Source: MGBC120314 sp051880495 (GTDB lineage Bacteria > Bacillota > Clostridia > Lachnospirales > Lachnospiraceae). Taken from it: a DNA stretch of 64,000 nucleotides. The translations under genes were made by a program, and so were the position numbers. Numbering within the stretch: position 1 is the first letter of the stretch; each line of letters starts with the position of its first letter. Positions 31,248 through 39,763 of this stretch are shown piece after piece. The notes beneath the pieces were generated by a model, which had not been told where the DNA came from, ran no database searches, and saw nothing but the letters and a program-made list of their open reading frames with translations. The stretch is taken from NCBI GenBank assembly GCA_051880495.1, contig JBJEOB010000050.1:1-64000 (forward strand). The letters run 5' to 3'.

Positions 31248-33035
31248 ATGATTAGAAATCCTGAAAAAGATAACGCAGAGGACAGGTTCATCGAAAGCTT
31301 TAAAAAGTACAAGGATGACCCGTTAAGGACTCTGCTTAGTATTTACAAGGGAAATTACGGTAAATTTATACTGTCTGTAATATTTTTCTTCATAAAACAC
31401 AGCCCGGTCTGGATGGCGCCTATAGTACTTGCCAATATTATTAATTATGTAACTATGCAGGATGAAAACTGCATAGAAAAAATCATAATAAATGTTGCTG
31501 TTATGATTTTTCTGATACTGCTTAATGTTCCGATGAACTATTTCTTTGTTAAATACAAGAGTCTTGCCGTAAGATATGTAGAAACAGGACTAAGAGGCGC
31601 ATTGGTACGAAAACTTCAGCAGTTATCAATTTCATATCACAAAAATATCCAGTCCGGACGTCTGCAGTCCAAAATTATGCGAGACGTTGAAGCTGTTGAG
31701 ACGTTGTCAACCCAGATGTTTGTAAGTATTCTTAATATTGCGCTGAATATTGTTATAGCAATGGTTGTGACAGTATCAAAGAGCTGGATAGTATTTATAT
31801 TTTTCCTGTTGACGGTGCCTGTTGCGGCCATTACAATGGTTGCATTTAAGGATCTTATTAAGAAGCGCAATCAGGAATTCAGGGTTGAAATGGAAAAAAC
31901 GTCTGCCAGAGTCATGGAAATGGTTGAACTGATTCCGGTGACAAGGGCACACGCACTTGAGGATGAAGAGGCACAAAAAATCGGCGGACAGCTGATTGAA
32001 GTGGCAGAGAAGGGATATAAGCTTGATATAATCCAGGCAGTGTTCGGTTCGGTAGGCTGGGCTGTATTCCAGGTGTTTCAGATTATCTGCCTTGCCTTTA
32101 CCGCATTTCTTGCATTCAAGGGTACAATTTTAGTAGGTGATATTGCACTTTACCAGAATTATTTTACAACAATTGTTCAGCAGGTATCAGCGGTAATTAC
32201 GCTTATTCCGACAATAACTAAGGGTCTGGAGTCAGTCAGGTCTATTGGGGAAGTGCTTGCAGCCGAAGATGTTGAGGATAATGAAGGCAAGGAAGTTATT
32301 GAAAATGTAAACGGAGAGTTTGAATTCCAGAATGTTAAATTTAGATATAATAAGGACGGGGCTGATGTTTTATCAGGTCTGAACCTCAAGGTTAACAAGG
32401 GTGAAACGATTGCTCTTGTGGGTGAATCGGGTGCCGGTAAGACAACAATCCTCAATCTTGTTATCGGATTCAATCATCCGGATGAAGGCACTGTTTTATT
32501 GGATGGTAAATCGCTGGCGGATATTGATCTTAGAAGTTATCGTAAGTATCTGGCAGTTGTTCCTCAGAATACAATATTATTTTCAGGAAGTATCAGGGAT
32601 AATATTACATATGGAATGCACAATATAGATGATGATGAGCTTATGAAGGCGGTTAAGGCGGCTAATTTGTCCGAACTTATCGAGTCACTGCCTGACGGGC
32701 TTGATACTATTGTCGGTGAACATGGCGGAAAGCTTTCGGGAGGCCAGAGGCAGAGAATTGCCATTGCAAGAGCGCTTATCAGAAATCCAAAGGTTATTGT
32801 TCTTGATGAGGCTACATCGGCATTAGACAGTATCTCAGAAAAGCTGATTCAGGAAGCAATAAATAATCTGACGAAGGACAGAACGACATTTATTGTTGCA
32901 CACAGATTGTCTACAATACGTGACGCTGACAAAATTGCAGTAATTCACGATGGTAAATGTACAGAGTATGGAACATACGAAGAACTCATGGATCTTAAGG
33001 GTGAATTCTATCGAATGAAACAGATTCAAAGTTAA
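31248..33035 (+). CDS. ABC half-exporter (membrane domain plus ATPase)
   Basis: 595 residues: an N-terminal region of about six helices (25-310), then an ATP-binding domain with Walker A GESGAGKTT, signature LSGGQRQRIAIARAL, Walker B VIVLDEATSALD and the H-loop IVAHRLSTI. It is the type I exporter fold of the MsbA/LmrA type, acting as a dimer. It lies 16 bases after the GH28 gene and is the last gene of the run before a strong bidirectional terminator, so it is probably co-transcribed with pectin enzymes. What it exports is unknown; it is not the ATPase of the importer, since that role needs a soluble MsmX-like protein. Confidence 0.93.
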   Translation: MIRNPEKDNAEDRFIESFKKYKDDPLRTLLSIYKGNYGKFILSVIFFFIKHSPVWMAPIVLANIINYVTMQDENCIEKIIINVAVMIFLILLNVPMNYFFVKYKSLAVRYVETGLRGALVRKLQQLSISYHKNIQSGRLQSKIMRDVEAVETLSTQMFVSILNIALNIVIAMVVTVSKSWIVFIFFLLTVPVAAITMVAFKDLIKKRNQEFRVEMEKTSARVMEMVELIPVTRAHALEDEEAQKIGGQLIEVAEKGYKLDIIQAVFGSVGWAVFQVFQIICLAFTAFLAFKGTILVGDIALYQNYFTTIVQQVSAVITLIPTITKGLESVRSIGEVLAAEDVEDNEGKEVIENVNGEFEFQNVKFRYNKDGADVLSGLNLKVNKGETIALVGESGAGKTTILNLVIGFNHPDEGTVLLDGKSLADIDLRSYRKYLAVVPQNTILFSGSIRDNITYGMHNIDDDELMKAVKAANLSELIESLPDGLDTIVGEHGGKLSGGQRQRIAIARALIRNPKVIVLDEATSALDSISEKLIQEAINNLTKDRTTFIVAHRLSTIRDADKIAVIHDGKCTEYGTYEELMDLKGEFYRMKQIQS

Positions 33036-33058
33036 TAAGATATCAGGATATTATTTTT

Positions 33059-33098
33059 AAGTTCTATGTTAAATCAATATTTAACATAGAACTTATTT
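33059..33098. terminator. Bidirectional terminator
   Basis: AAGTTCTATGTTAAAT and ATTTAACATAGAACTT form a perfect 16-bp stem (33059-33074 and 33079-33094) with a CAAT loop, a T-rich tail to the right and an A-rich one on the other strand. It overlaps the last codons of the epimerase gene. Confidence 0.85.
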
Positions 33099-34039
33099 TT
33101 TGCCTGCCATAGCTTTCCCGGTGCGAGTTCACTAAAACCGTGAAGTTCTGCGGGTATGTCACGGTTTGGTGCGTCTATAATGCAGGTCATTGGCTCAATA
33201 CAAACATAGTTGTCAGAAGCTTTCTTGTTCCAAATCATCCATTGCGTAAAAACAGGGTCTGTTTCGTAAACAAAACGTGTACCGCTCTTATTGTTATAAA
33301 TAACAGCACCGTGGAAATTATCAATCGTTACCGCAGTAATATGCTCTGCAAGCTCCTGTGACATAGGATTAAGATTTCCTGATGTAAAATCATAAACCGG
33401 GGAAATTAATCTGCCTGTTGGAAATCCGTCAGAAAGCTCCCACTGTTTATCTGATGTAACATAAATAGTATAGTCCAAAGGCTGATAATCATCATTTTCA
33501 GGAATCCTGAATGAGGTATGGAAACCTACGCCGAGAGGAATGATGGTGCTGCCGGTATTTTCAATTGTAATTGTTTGTGTAAGTCCCTCATCCGACAGAC
33601 AGAATTCAAATGAAACTGTAAATAACCAGTTGAATGCAGCATTATAAGGACTATCAACAGAATTAAAACTAAATTTAATTAGTATTGAATCATCAGTTTC
33701 AACTATTTCGTCAAGGTTATAAGGAAATTCCTTTAACAGACCGTGTGCTGACGGAATACCATTTGCCTCAAGGTCATAGCAGGTTTTGTTCCAGTTAATT
33801 TGACCCTGTGTAAGTTTATTTGGCGGAAATAGAACTGCACTTCCGAATCTTTGAGGTGCAGTGGAAAATTCTTTTACTTCATCATCGTTTTCCGGAAAAT
33901 GCAGAAACGAAATGTTCCTGCTTATATCTTTAAATTCAACAATGTTGCATCCTTTACCGTATGTAATTATAACCTCATAATTGTTAAATGATAATTTAAG
34001 CGACGGATAACCTGCATATATTACTTTTTCAGCAGCCAT
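33074..34039 (-). CDS. Aldose 1-epimerase family protein
   Basis: Galactose-mutarotase-like beta-sandwich of 321 residues, predicted to interconvert sugar anomers. Seen are RFGSAVLFPPNKL (the NR-x-x-x-G region in altered form), GIPSAHGLLKEFPY (catalytic His), PLGVGFHTSFRIP (second His) and YVCIEPMTCIIDAPN (catalytic Glu). No signal peptide. It is convergent with the pectin operon and may process sugars released by it, though a housekeeping role is as likely. The ATG at 34039 has GGAGG before it. Confidence 0.9.
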   Translation of the reverse strand: MAAEKVIYAGYPSLKLSFNNYEVIITYGKGCNIVEFKDISRNISFLHFPENDDEVKEFSTAPQRFGSAVLFPPNKLTQGQINWNKTCYDLEANGIPSAHGLLKEFPYNLDEIVETDDSILIKFSFNSVDSPYNAAFNWLFTVSFEFCLSDEGLTQTITIENTGSTIIPLGVGFHTSFRIPENDDYQPLDYTIYVTSDKQWELSDGFPTGRLISPVYDFTSGNLNPMSQELAEHITAVTIDNFHGAVIYNNKSGTRFVYETDPVFTQWMIWNKKASDNYVCIEPMTCIIDAPNRDIPAELHGFSELAPGKLWQAKNKFYVKY

Positions 34040-34201
34040 ATTAAATCCTCCATGCGTATAAGTTATATTAATATTGTAGTATAAATTAATAAATATTTCT
34101 ACAAAATTCTTTGTGATAAGCGGATGGAAGACTTTTGTAATCCGGTATTATATGATATAGTATTATTAGCATATTATAAATTTTTTTACGGAGGTGTTGG
34201 T

Positions 34202-35863
34202 ATGGTAACGGTATTTGATGGCTTTGATAAATTATCAGATGATGAAATACGTGGTCAGATTGCTATATTAAGACATGTTACTTTTACGAACAGCCTCAAG
34301 GAGCGAAGCCAGAAAGCAGTCAGATTTCTTGTCGAAGCAGCAAGCGGTATTTTTTCGACCGGAAAAGAATCAGGGGAAGAAGATGCAGCCCAGATTACCA
34401 ATGTGAGAAAGATAACATCGGATTGCTTTGAAGAGCTTAAGGGCTGCAACAGGAAAGAACTTGACACAATGTTAAAACAAGAATTAATCAAGAAAAACAA
34501 CGCCGTATCAACGACTGTCCTGACAGAGAATTCTTCAAATGATGAAATACATTTTACAATTGTAAAAGAAGCTGCCAGAGTATACATGATTGATGAAAAT
34601 AAAACGCCACAGGCTAAGGCAGACGAAATATGTGAAAAGTATTATCAGCAGTATGTAACCGTTCTTCAGAGAAAATTGGAGAAGATGGGCAGAAATGAGC
34701 TTGATATAATCGCACAGCGCATACAGAGGGAAATTGTCAGGTCTGATATTGTCAAGATGCGTCATCTTGCAAACGAAATGTTTCTTACTGAATTTAACGG
34801 CAAGACAATTGTTTCAAGCCTGATGCATGGAAACATAAATAAACTCCAGCGTGTGATTGATGTCTTTGGACTGGGTATATTTGACGGACTGGATTGTGTA
34901 ATATCCACTGCGTTTGATTCCGTTATGATGTTTTGCAGAATGGAACGTGCGATACTGGCTCAGTGCGTATGGACTGCAGGTAACGGATATAATAGGAAAT
35001 TCAGATTAAGCGATGATTTAATGCCTAGCTTTAAGTCGGGTATGTATGATGTGGATGATGAGAAGGAGAGAAAACTTCTGATATTAATTTCGCGTGAAAA
35101 TCAGCTCAACAAAGTTTTGAAGGAGCTGCTTTCAGATATTGATAAGAAGAATAAACAGCTTGTAATCAGAGAGGAACGGCTTGAGAAAGAAAAGGAAAAA
35201 CTTGCTTTTCTCAATGATGAGTCGGTTGTTCTTGAAGAAGAAAAAAATAAGATAACGGCTGATGGTGAAAAGACCAAGAAAGCATATGAGGATTATATCG
35301 CTGCCAATCCGGTAAAAAACAATTCTGATATACAGTTCAGACAGATAAAGCAGGATTATGAAAATCTTGCCAGAAATGTAAGAAGTGCTGATTCCAAAAT
35401 TCAGACCAATGCAAGAAGTATTTCAAAAACGACTGAAAGCATTGCAGAATGGGAGAAGAAAATCGCGGATATAAAAAACGAAACGTATACTTTGCGTGAG
35501 AAGCTTGTTGAACATGTAAGGGAATTCAATGAGGTTATTTTCCTGCAGGACAATGAAGCCGGATATCTGTCTCAGGTGTTAAAACGCCGATGGGAAAAAT
35601 TTTTCACCGGACTGTCGTTTGAAAACAGGGTATATGATCAGACTGTCAGACAATTTACACATAAGGAGATTGTTGCAATAGAGCATATGCTGTATGAACT
35701 CGAACAGTGTGACAATAAAGAATTGTTTAATTTAAGGACAGGAAGTTCTGACGGCGATGATCTTCCCATGTATTGTTACTGCGTTGTGGGAACAGGCAAA
35801 AATGCAAAGATATCTTATAAAGATTCGGATATATTTTCAATAGAGGTAAAGGAAAGAATATGA
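34202..35863 (+). CDS. Unrecognised coiled-coil protein
   Basis: 553 residues starting MVTVFDGFDKLSDDEIRGQIA, with GGAGGTGTT just upstream; the longer frame from 34124 lacks a ribosome binding site. The N-terminal third is helical (ILRHVTFTNSLKERSQKAVRFLVEAA). A semi-hydrophobic segment without clear membrane character lies at about 215-260 (VFGLGIFDGLDCVISTAF). A long charged coiled coil follows at about 305-460 (VIREERLEKEKEKLAFLNDE, ENLARNVRSADSKIQTNARS). A compact C-terminal domain ends VGTGKNAKISYKDSDIFSIEV. No family recognised. Its stop overlaps the folC start by 4 bases, so it belongs to that operon. A structural or membrane-associated role is only a guess. Confidence 0.8.
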   Translation: MVTVFDGFDKLSDDEIRGQIAILRHVTFTNSLKERSQKAVRFLVEAASGIFSTGKESGEEDAAQITNVRKITSDCFEELKGCNRKELDTMLKQELIKKNNAVSTTVLTENSSNDEIHFTIVKEAARVYMIDENKTPQAKADEICEKYYQQYVTVLQRKLEKMGRNELDIIAQRIQREIVRSDIVKMRHLANEMFLTEFNGKTIVSSLMHGNINKLQRVIDVFGLGIFDGLDCVISTAFDSVMMFCRMERAILAQCVWTAGNGYNRKFRLSDDLMPSFKSGMYDVDDEKERKLLILISRENQLNKVLKELLSDIDKKNKQLVIREERLEKEKEKLAFLNDESVVLEEEKNKITADGEKTKKAYEDYIAANPVKNNSDIQFRQIKQDYENLARNVRSADSKIQTNARSISKTTESIAEWEKKIADIKNETYTLREKLVEHVREFNEVIFLQDNEAGYLSQVLKRRWEKFFTGLSFENRVYDQTVRQFTHKEIVAIEHMLYELEQCDNKELFNLRTGSSDGDDLPMYCYCVVGTGKNAKISYKDSDIFSIEVKERI

Positions 35864-37158
35864 TAGAGATGGAAGAAGCAAAAAATTATCTGTTCGGACT
35901 GCACAGGTTTGGAAGTGAAACAGGTGCCGTAAGGGCGAAGAGGGCGTTAGAGAGGCTTGGCAATCCGCAGGATAATTTAAATGTTATACATGTGGCAGGA
36001 ACCAATGGAAAGGGTTCGGTCTGCGCATATATGTCGAATGCACTTATGGCGCAGGGATACAGGGTAGGTTTGTTTACATCGCCGCATCTCGTTAAGGTAA
36101 ATGAAAGAATAAGAATCAATGGTGTGATGATTTCTGATGATGATTTTCTTAAGTACTATCAGAGGGTAAGGGCAGTTTCAGAAGAAATCCAAAGCGAAGG
36201 CAAGGATGGCCTTGCATTTTTTGATTTTATGTTTGTGATGGCGGTACTTTATTTTGCCGGGCATGATACTGACTATGTGGTAATGGAGACGGGGCTTGGC
36301 GGAAGAACAGACGCTACGGCAGCCCTTTCAACCAAGCTGTTGTCGGTCATAACATCATTAAGTCTTGACCATACAGAGATACTGGGTGATACGATGGAGC
36401 AGATTGCGATTGAAAAAGCCGGAATAATTGCAAGAGGGGTGCCGCTTGTCGCATGGAAGAGCAGTGAAGAAACTTATCGTATTTTAGAAGATAACGCAAT
36501 AAAATGCAGTTCTGATGCATATTTTGTAGATGAAAATTCCTATAAAATTCATAAAATCGAGACAAAACAGGTTGATTTTTCTCTGGATAATCAGTATTAT
36601 AGAAACAGTGTCTTTTCAATACAAAACACAGGATTGTATCAGGTGATGAATGCAGCATTGGCACTTGAAGCATTGACAAAGCTGCCCGGAGCGGACGGTT
36701 TTGATGTGAATCAAATTGTGGAGTCAGTTAAAAAGACTCATTGGGAAGGCCGCATGGAAGAAGTGGAAAATAACATTTACCTTGATGGCGCACATAATCC
36801 TGACGGAATTGCCAGATTTATAGAGACGGCAGGTTTTATGAAGGGAAATCACAGGAATTATTTGTTGTTTGGCGCAGTGTGTGAGAAAGACTATGACAAT
36901 ATGATAAAGCAGATTGCGGGGTCAGATTGTTTTGACGGATATATTTTGACACAGATAAATAACAGGCGTGGTCTGCCGGTTTCAAATATGCAGGAGTCAT
37001 TTGCAAAATATACTGACAAGCCTGTATATGTGCAGGAAGATAATGCCAAGGCATTTGAATTTGCCAAGGGTTTACTTTCCGGGGATGATATTTTGTTTTG
37101 TGCAGGATCATTATATCTGGTCGGTGCACTTAAAGAGTTGATGGGAGAAGAGTTATGA
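35860..37158 (+). CDS. folC: Folylpolyglutamate synthase / dihydrofolate synthase
   Basis: Adds glutamate to dihydropteroate and folates (Mur ligase fold). 432 residues with HVAGTNGKGSVCAYMSNAL (P-loop), GLFTSPHLVKVNERIRING, VMETGLGGRTDATAAL, ITSLSLDHTEILGDTMEQIA and EVENNIYLDGAHNPDG. Overlaps the genes on both sides by 4 bases (ATGA), so three consecutive genes are translationally coupled. No folate-pathway partners such as folP or folK are near. Confidence 0.95.
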   Translation: MIEMEEAKNYLFGLHRFGSETGAVRAKRALERLGNPQDNLNVIHVAGTNGKGSVCAYMSNALMAQGYRVGLFTSPHLVKVNERIRINGVMISDDDFLKYYQRVRAVSEEIQSEGKDGLAFFDFMFVMAVLYFAGHDTDYVVMETGLGGRTDATAALSTKLLSVITSLSLDHTEILGDTMEQIAIEKAGIIARGVPLVAWKSSEETYRILEDNAIKCSSDAYFVDENSYKIHKIETKQVDFSLDNQYYRNSVFSIQNTGLYQVMNAALALEALTKLPGADGFDVNQIVESVKKTHWEGRMEEVENNIYLDGAHNPDGIARFIETAGFMKGNHRNYLLFGAVCEKDYDNMIKQIAGSDCFDGYILTQINNRRGLPVSNMQESFAKYTDKPVYVQEDNAKAFEFAKGLLSGDDILFCAGSLYLVGALKELMGEEL

Positions 37159-37310
37159 TTAATTACGATGAAGAAATCAAGAAATTTCAGCCGAGTCTTG
37201 AAGTAGATGAGGCAGAAGATGCAATATATAACAACGATATGCCGGATGTTACGGATATAATTAACAGAATTATGAATGAACTGGCATTAAGACAACAGGA
37301 ACAGCAGTAG
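37155..37310 (+). CDS. Small 51-residue acidic protein after folC
   Basis: A short open frame starting MINYDEEIKKFQPSLEVDE and ending NELALRQQEQQ. The ATG overlaps the folC stop (ATGA), with GGAGAAGAG just before, and it stops 16 bases before the next gene, filling the gap exactly. The N-terminal part is acidic and the C-terminal part looks like one amphipathic helix. No family recognised; its fit in the operon makes it probably real. Confidence 0.65.
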   Translation: MINYDEEIKKFQPSLEVDEAEDAIYNNDMPDVTDIINRIMNELALRQQEQQ

Positions 37311-37326
37311 GAAAGAGTGAGAATAT

Positions 37327-38721
37327 ATGAGATGTTATCAGTGTAACAGCCCGCTCACAGATGAAGATTTCTGTGTAAAATGTGGTGCAGACGTTACGGT
37401 CTATAAGATGGTTGCAAAGACATCGAATTCCTACTACAATCTTGGACTAGCCAAGGCTCAGGTAAGGGATTTGACAGGTGCAATAAACTGTCTTAAGACC
37501 AGTTTGAGATTAAATAAGAATAATATTAAGGCAAGAAACCTTCTTGGTCTGGTTTATTACGAGATGGGCGAAGTGGTTGAGGCTCTGGCCCAGTGGGTTA
37601 TAAGCCGTAACCTTAAGCCGGAGAAAAACGCCGCAAGCGTTTATATACGTAAGATTCAGTCGAATCAGAACAAGTTTGAGGCGATGAACCAGACTGTAAA
37701 GAAATATAATCAGGCGCTTCATCATGCAAAGTCGCAGAATTATGATCTTGCGGTAATTCAGTTAAAGAAAATTCTTGCGACCAATCCGAGAATGATTAAG
37801 GCGCAGCAGCTTCTTGCACTGCTTTTGATGAAGGATGGAGATTTTGCAAGAGCAAAAAAACATCTTAAGCAGTCTCTTAAGATAGACAAGAACAACACAA
37901 TTTCACAGAGATTCCTGTATGAAATTGAATTGCAGGAATACGAGCTGGCGAAGGAGGAAACGGATACATTTCTTCCTAAAAAGAAAAAGACGGTTATTGA
38001 CAATAAGCCGCTTAGCGGCAATGATGTAATAATGCCGCCTACAACATACAAGGAGCCAAGTAACGGCGCAATAACAGTAATCAATATACTTATAGGTGTT
38101 GTTCTCGGTGCGGCAATAATCTGGTTCTTTATCATGCCTGCAAGGCTTCAGAGCCAGATGCAGGGATATAACAAGACGCTTACGGATTACAGTGAGCAGC
38201 TGTCTAACAGAAATGCTGAGAATCAGATTCTGAATGAGCAGATAGAGAAACTGGAAAAAACAGTAGAGAGCCTCGAACATGCTTCGGAAAATATAGGCGT
38301 CACTGTCGATAATGTCGGATATTATGATTCGATTATTGCCGGAGCATATGCATATATGACGGGTGATAAGATAAAGGCAGCGGAAGAAGTGGTAGGTATT
38401 GACATGACACAGGTTGATCAGGCAGTCGGTATCAGTGTGTACAATCTGATAAAGGATGAGTGCTTTGATGAAGCGGCTACAACGCTTTTCCAGGAAGCAA
38501 GAGAAAATTATGGAAACAATGAGTACAACAAGGCTATTACGGCATTCGAACGCTGTGTAAGACTCAAGCCGGACTATGTAGAAGCATATTATTATCTGGC
38601 AGGCTCGTATGACAAGCTTAAGGAAACAGAGAAGGCCAAGGAATATTATCAGATTATTCTTGAGCAGTTCCCTGACAGCTTCTATGCAAATGATGCCAAG
38701 GCATATGTAAATAACCATTAG
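37327..38721 (+). CDS. Zinc-ribbon, TPR and single-membrane-span protein
   Basis: 464 residues in a clear order: a zinc ribbon at 1-22 (CYQCNSPLTDEDFCVKCG), TPR repeats at about 35-210 (YYNLGLAKAQVRDLTGAINCL and ALLLMKDGDFARAKKHLKQS), a Lys/Pro linker, one membrane helix at about 243-268, a coiled coil at about 270-320, and further TPR repeats at the C-terminus (YNKAITAFERCVRLKPDYVEA). The order suggests cytoplasmic and extracytoplasmic TPR scaffolds joined through the membrane. Tetratricopeptide scaffolds bind other proteins; the partners are unknown. Its place after folC and the coiled-coil gene, ahead of a good terminator, makes it the last gene of that operon. Confidence 0.85.
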   Translation: MRCYQCNSPLTDEDFCVKCGADVTVYKMVAKTSNSYYNLGLAKAQVRDLTGAINCLKTSLRLNKNNIKARNLLGLVYYEMGEVVEALAQWVISRNLKPEKNAASVYIRKIQSNQNKFEAMNQTVKKYNQALHHAKSQNYDLAVIQLKKILATNPRMIKAQQLLALLLMKDGDFARAKKHLKQSLKIDKNNTISQRFLYEIELQEYELAKEETDTFLPKKKKTVIDNKPLSGNDVIMPPTTYKEPSNGAITVINILIGVVLGAAIIWFFIMPARLQSQMQGYNKTLTDYSEQLSNRNAENQILNEQIEKLEKTVESLEHASENIGVTVDNVGYYDSIIAGAYAYMTGDKIKAAEEVVGIDMTQVDQAVGISVYNLIKDECFDEAATTLFQEARENYGNNEYNKAITAFERCVRLKPDYVEAYYYLAGSYDKLKETEKAKEYYQIILEQFPDSFYANDAKAYVNNH

Positions 38722-38744
38722 AAAAAAGTATAAGGTCACTAAGG

Positions 38745-38775
38745 AAGATGATGGATTTGTTCCATCATCTTTTTT
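38745..38775 (+). terminator. Terminator of the folC-TPR operon
   Basis: AAGATGATGGA-TTTGT-TCCATCATCTT, perfect 11-bp stem, followed by TTTT. Confidence 0.85.
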
Positions 38776-38781
38776 GTTTGA

Positions 38782-38982
38782 CAGGATTCGAGTGTGAAAA
38801 GCCAAATGGTTTAAATATATCCGTCAGCGTGCACAAAATTTATTAGATGAGTGACTTATGTGCTACGGAGATGAAACTCAGCTGAGGTTCATCGCAGTGT
38901 TTAGCACATCGGAACGAAGAAATAAATTTTGTGCACGCTGACGAAGGAAATTTATTATTTGGCTTTTCACACCCGAATCCTG
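38782..38982. repeat. 201-bp nested inverted repeat upstream of spoIIAA
   Basis: The outer arms begin CAGGATTCGAGTGTGAAAAG (38782) and end near CAGGATTCGGGTGTGAAAAG read from the other strand (38982), matching over about 25 bases with one difference. The middle arms are a perfect 23 bp (38822-38844 with 38921-38943). The inner part has TGTGCT/AGCACA and GATGAAACT/AGGTTCATC around CAGCTG. It fills almost the whole gap between the TPR terminator and spoIIAA. No coding potential. A MITE-like repeat or a large structured leader; both remain open. Confidence 0.8.
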
Positions 38983-39008
38983 ATAAAAATGTAAAAATGG
39001 AGGGGAAT

Positions 39009-39323
39009 ATGAGAAACATTATCATGCTTGATGGTGACAGGATGCTCATCAAAATAACCGATGACCTGGATCACCATATCACAAAAGAATTAAAGGACCA
39101 CATTGATGAAATGGTAGACAGGGGCGTAGTAAAAAATATCGCATTTGATTTGTCTGCGACGGGATTTATGGATAGTGCGGGTATAGGACTTATCATGGGC
39201 CGCTACAAGAAAATCAATCCTTTAGGCGGAGAAATTACTGTAGTGGGCACAAATCCTGCAATAGAGCGGATAATCAGAATATCCGGTATTCATAAAATAA
39301 TCAGAATGGAGATATCAGAATGA
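39009..39323 (+). CDS. spoIIAA: Anti-sigma F factor antagonist
   Basis: STAS-domain protein of 104 residues that frees sigma-F by binding SpoIIAB; SpoIIE dephosphorylates it in the forespore. The phosphorylation site is Ser56 in GFMDSAGIGLIMGRYK, which matches the Bacillus motif DSSGLGVILGRYK closely. The start MRNIIMLDGDRM at 39009 has GGAGGGG before it; the longer frame from 38931 runs into the repeat. It overlaps spoIIAB by 4 bases and heads the three-gene spoIIA operon. Confidence 0.95.
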   Translation: MRNIIMLDGDRMLIKITDDLDHHITKELKDHIDEMVDRGVVKNIAFDLSATGFMDSAGIGLIMGRYKKINPLGGEITVVGTNPAIERIIRISGIHKIIRMEISE

Positions 39324-39742
39324 GAGATAGAATGAGGTTGGAATTTGATAGTAATTCTTCAAATGAGAGTTTTGCAAGAGTAACGGTGGCGAGCTTTGTT
39401 GTAAGGCTTGACCCGACGATGGAGGAGTTGTCGGATATTAAAACGGCTGTGTCAGAGGCGGTAACGAACTGCGTTGTTCACGGATATGAAAACGGTGAAG
39501 GAATCATTTCAATCGAATGTTACATAGAGCAGAATGTGCTGACAGTTATAGTAGAAGATAAGGGTGTAGGAATTGAAGATATAGATAAGGCGATGGAACC
39601 GCTGTATACAAGTAAACCGAGTGAAGACCGTGCCGGAATGGGATTTTCATTTATGGAAATATTTATGGACGAGCTGTCGGTAGAATCAAGTGTAGGTGTC
39701 GGAACAAAAATAACGATGAGAAAGAAGATAGAACGAAAATAG
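39320..39742 (+). CDS. spoIIAB: Anti-sigma F factor
   Basis: GHKL-fold kinase of 140 residues that binds sigma-F and phosphorylates SpoIIAA. The ATP-binding blocks are visible: AVSEAVTNCVVHGYENGEG (N box), VEDKGVGIED (G1) and GMGFSFMEIFMD (G2). It overlaps spoIIAA (ATGA) and is followed by sigF after 21 bases, the universal spoIIA order. Confidence 0.96.
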   Translation: MRDRMRLEFDSNSSNESFARVTVASFVVRLDPTMEELSDIKTAVSEAVTNCVVHGYENGEGIISIECYIEQNVLTVIVEDKGVGIEDIDKAMEPLYTSKPSEDRAGMGFSFMEIFMDELSVESSVGVGTKITMRKKIERK

Positions 39743-39763
39743 TAAGGTAAGGGTGTGATTTTT

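Noticed and set aside
38931..38982. Possible sigma-H promoter for spoIIA (GAAGGAAAT ... CCCGAAT)
   Set aside because: Spacing between the two parts is about 20 bases instead of 11-12, and the first base of the -10 does not fit.
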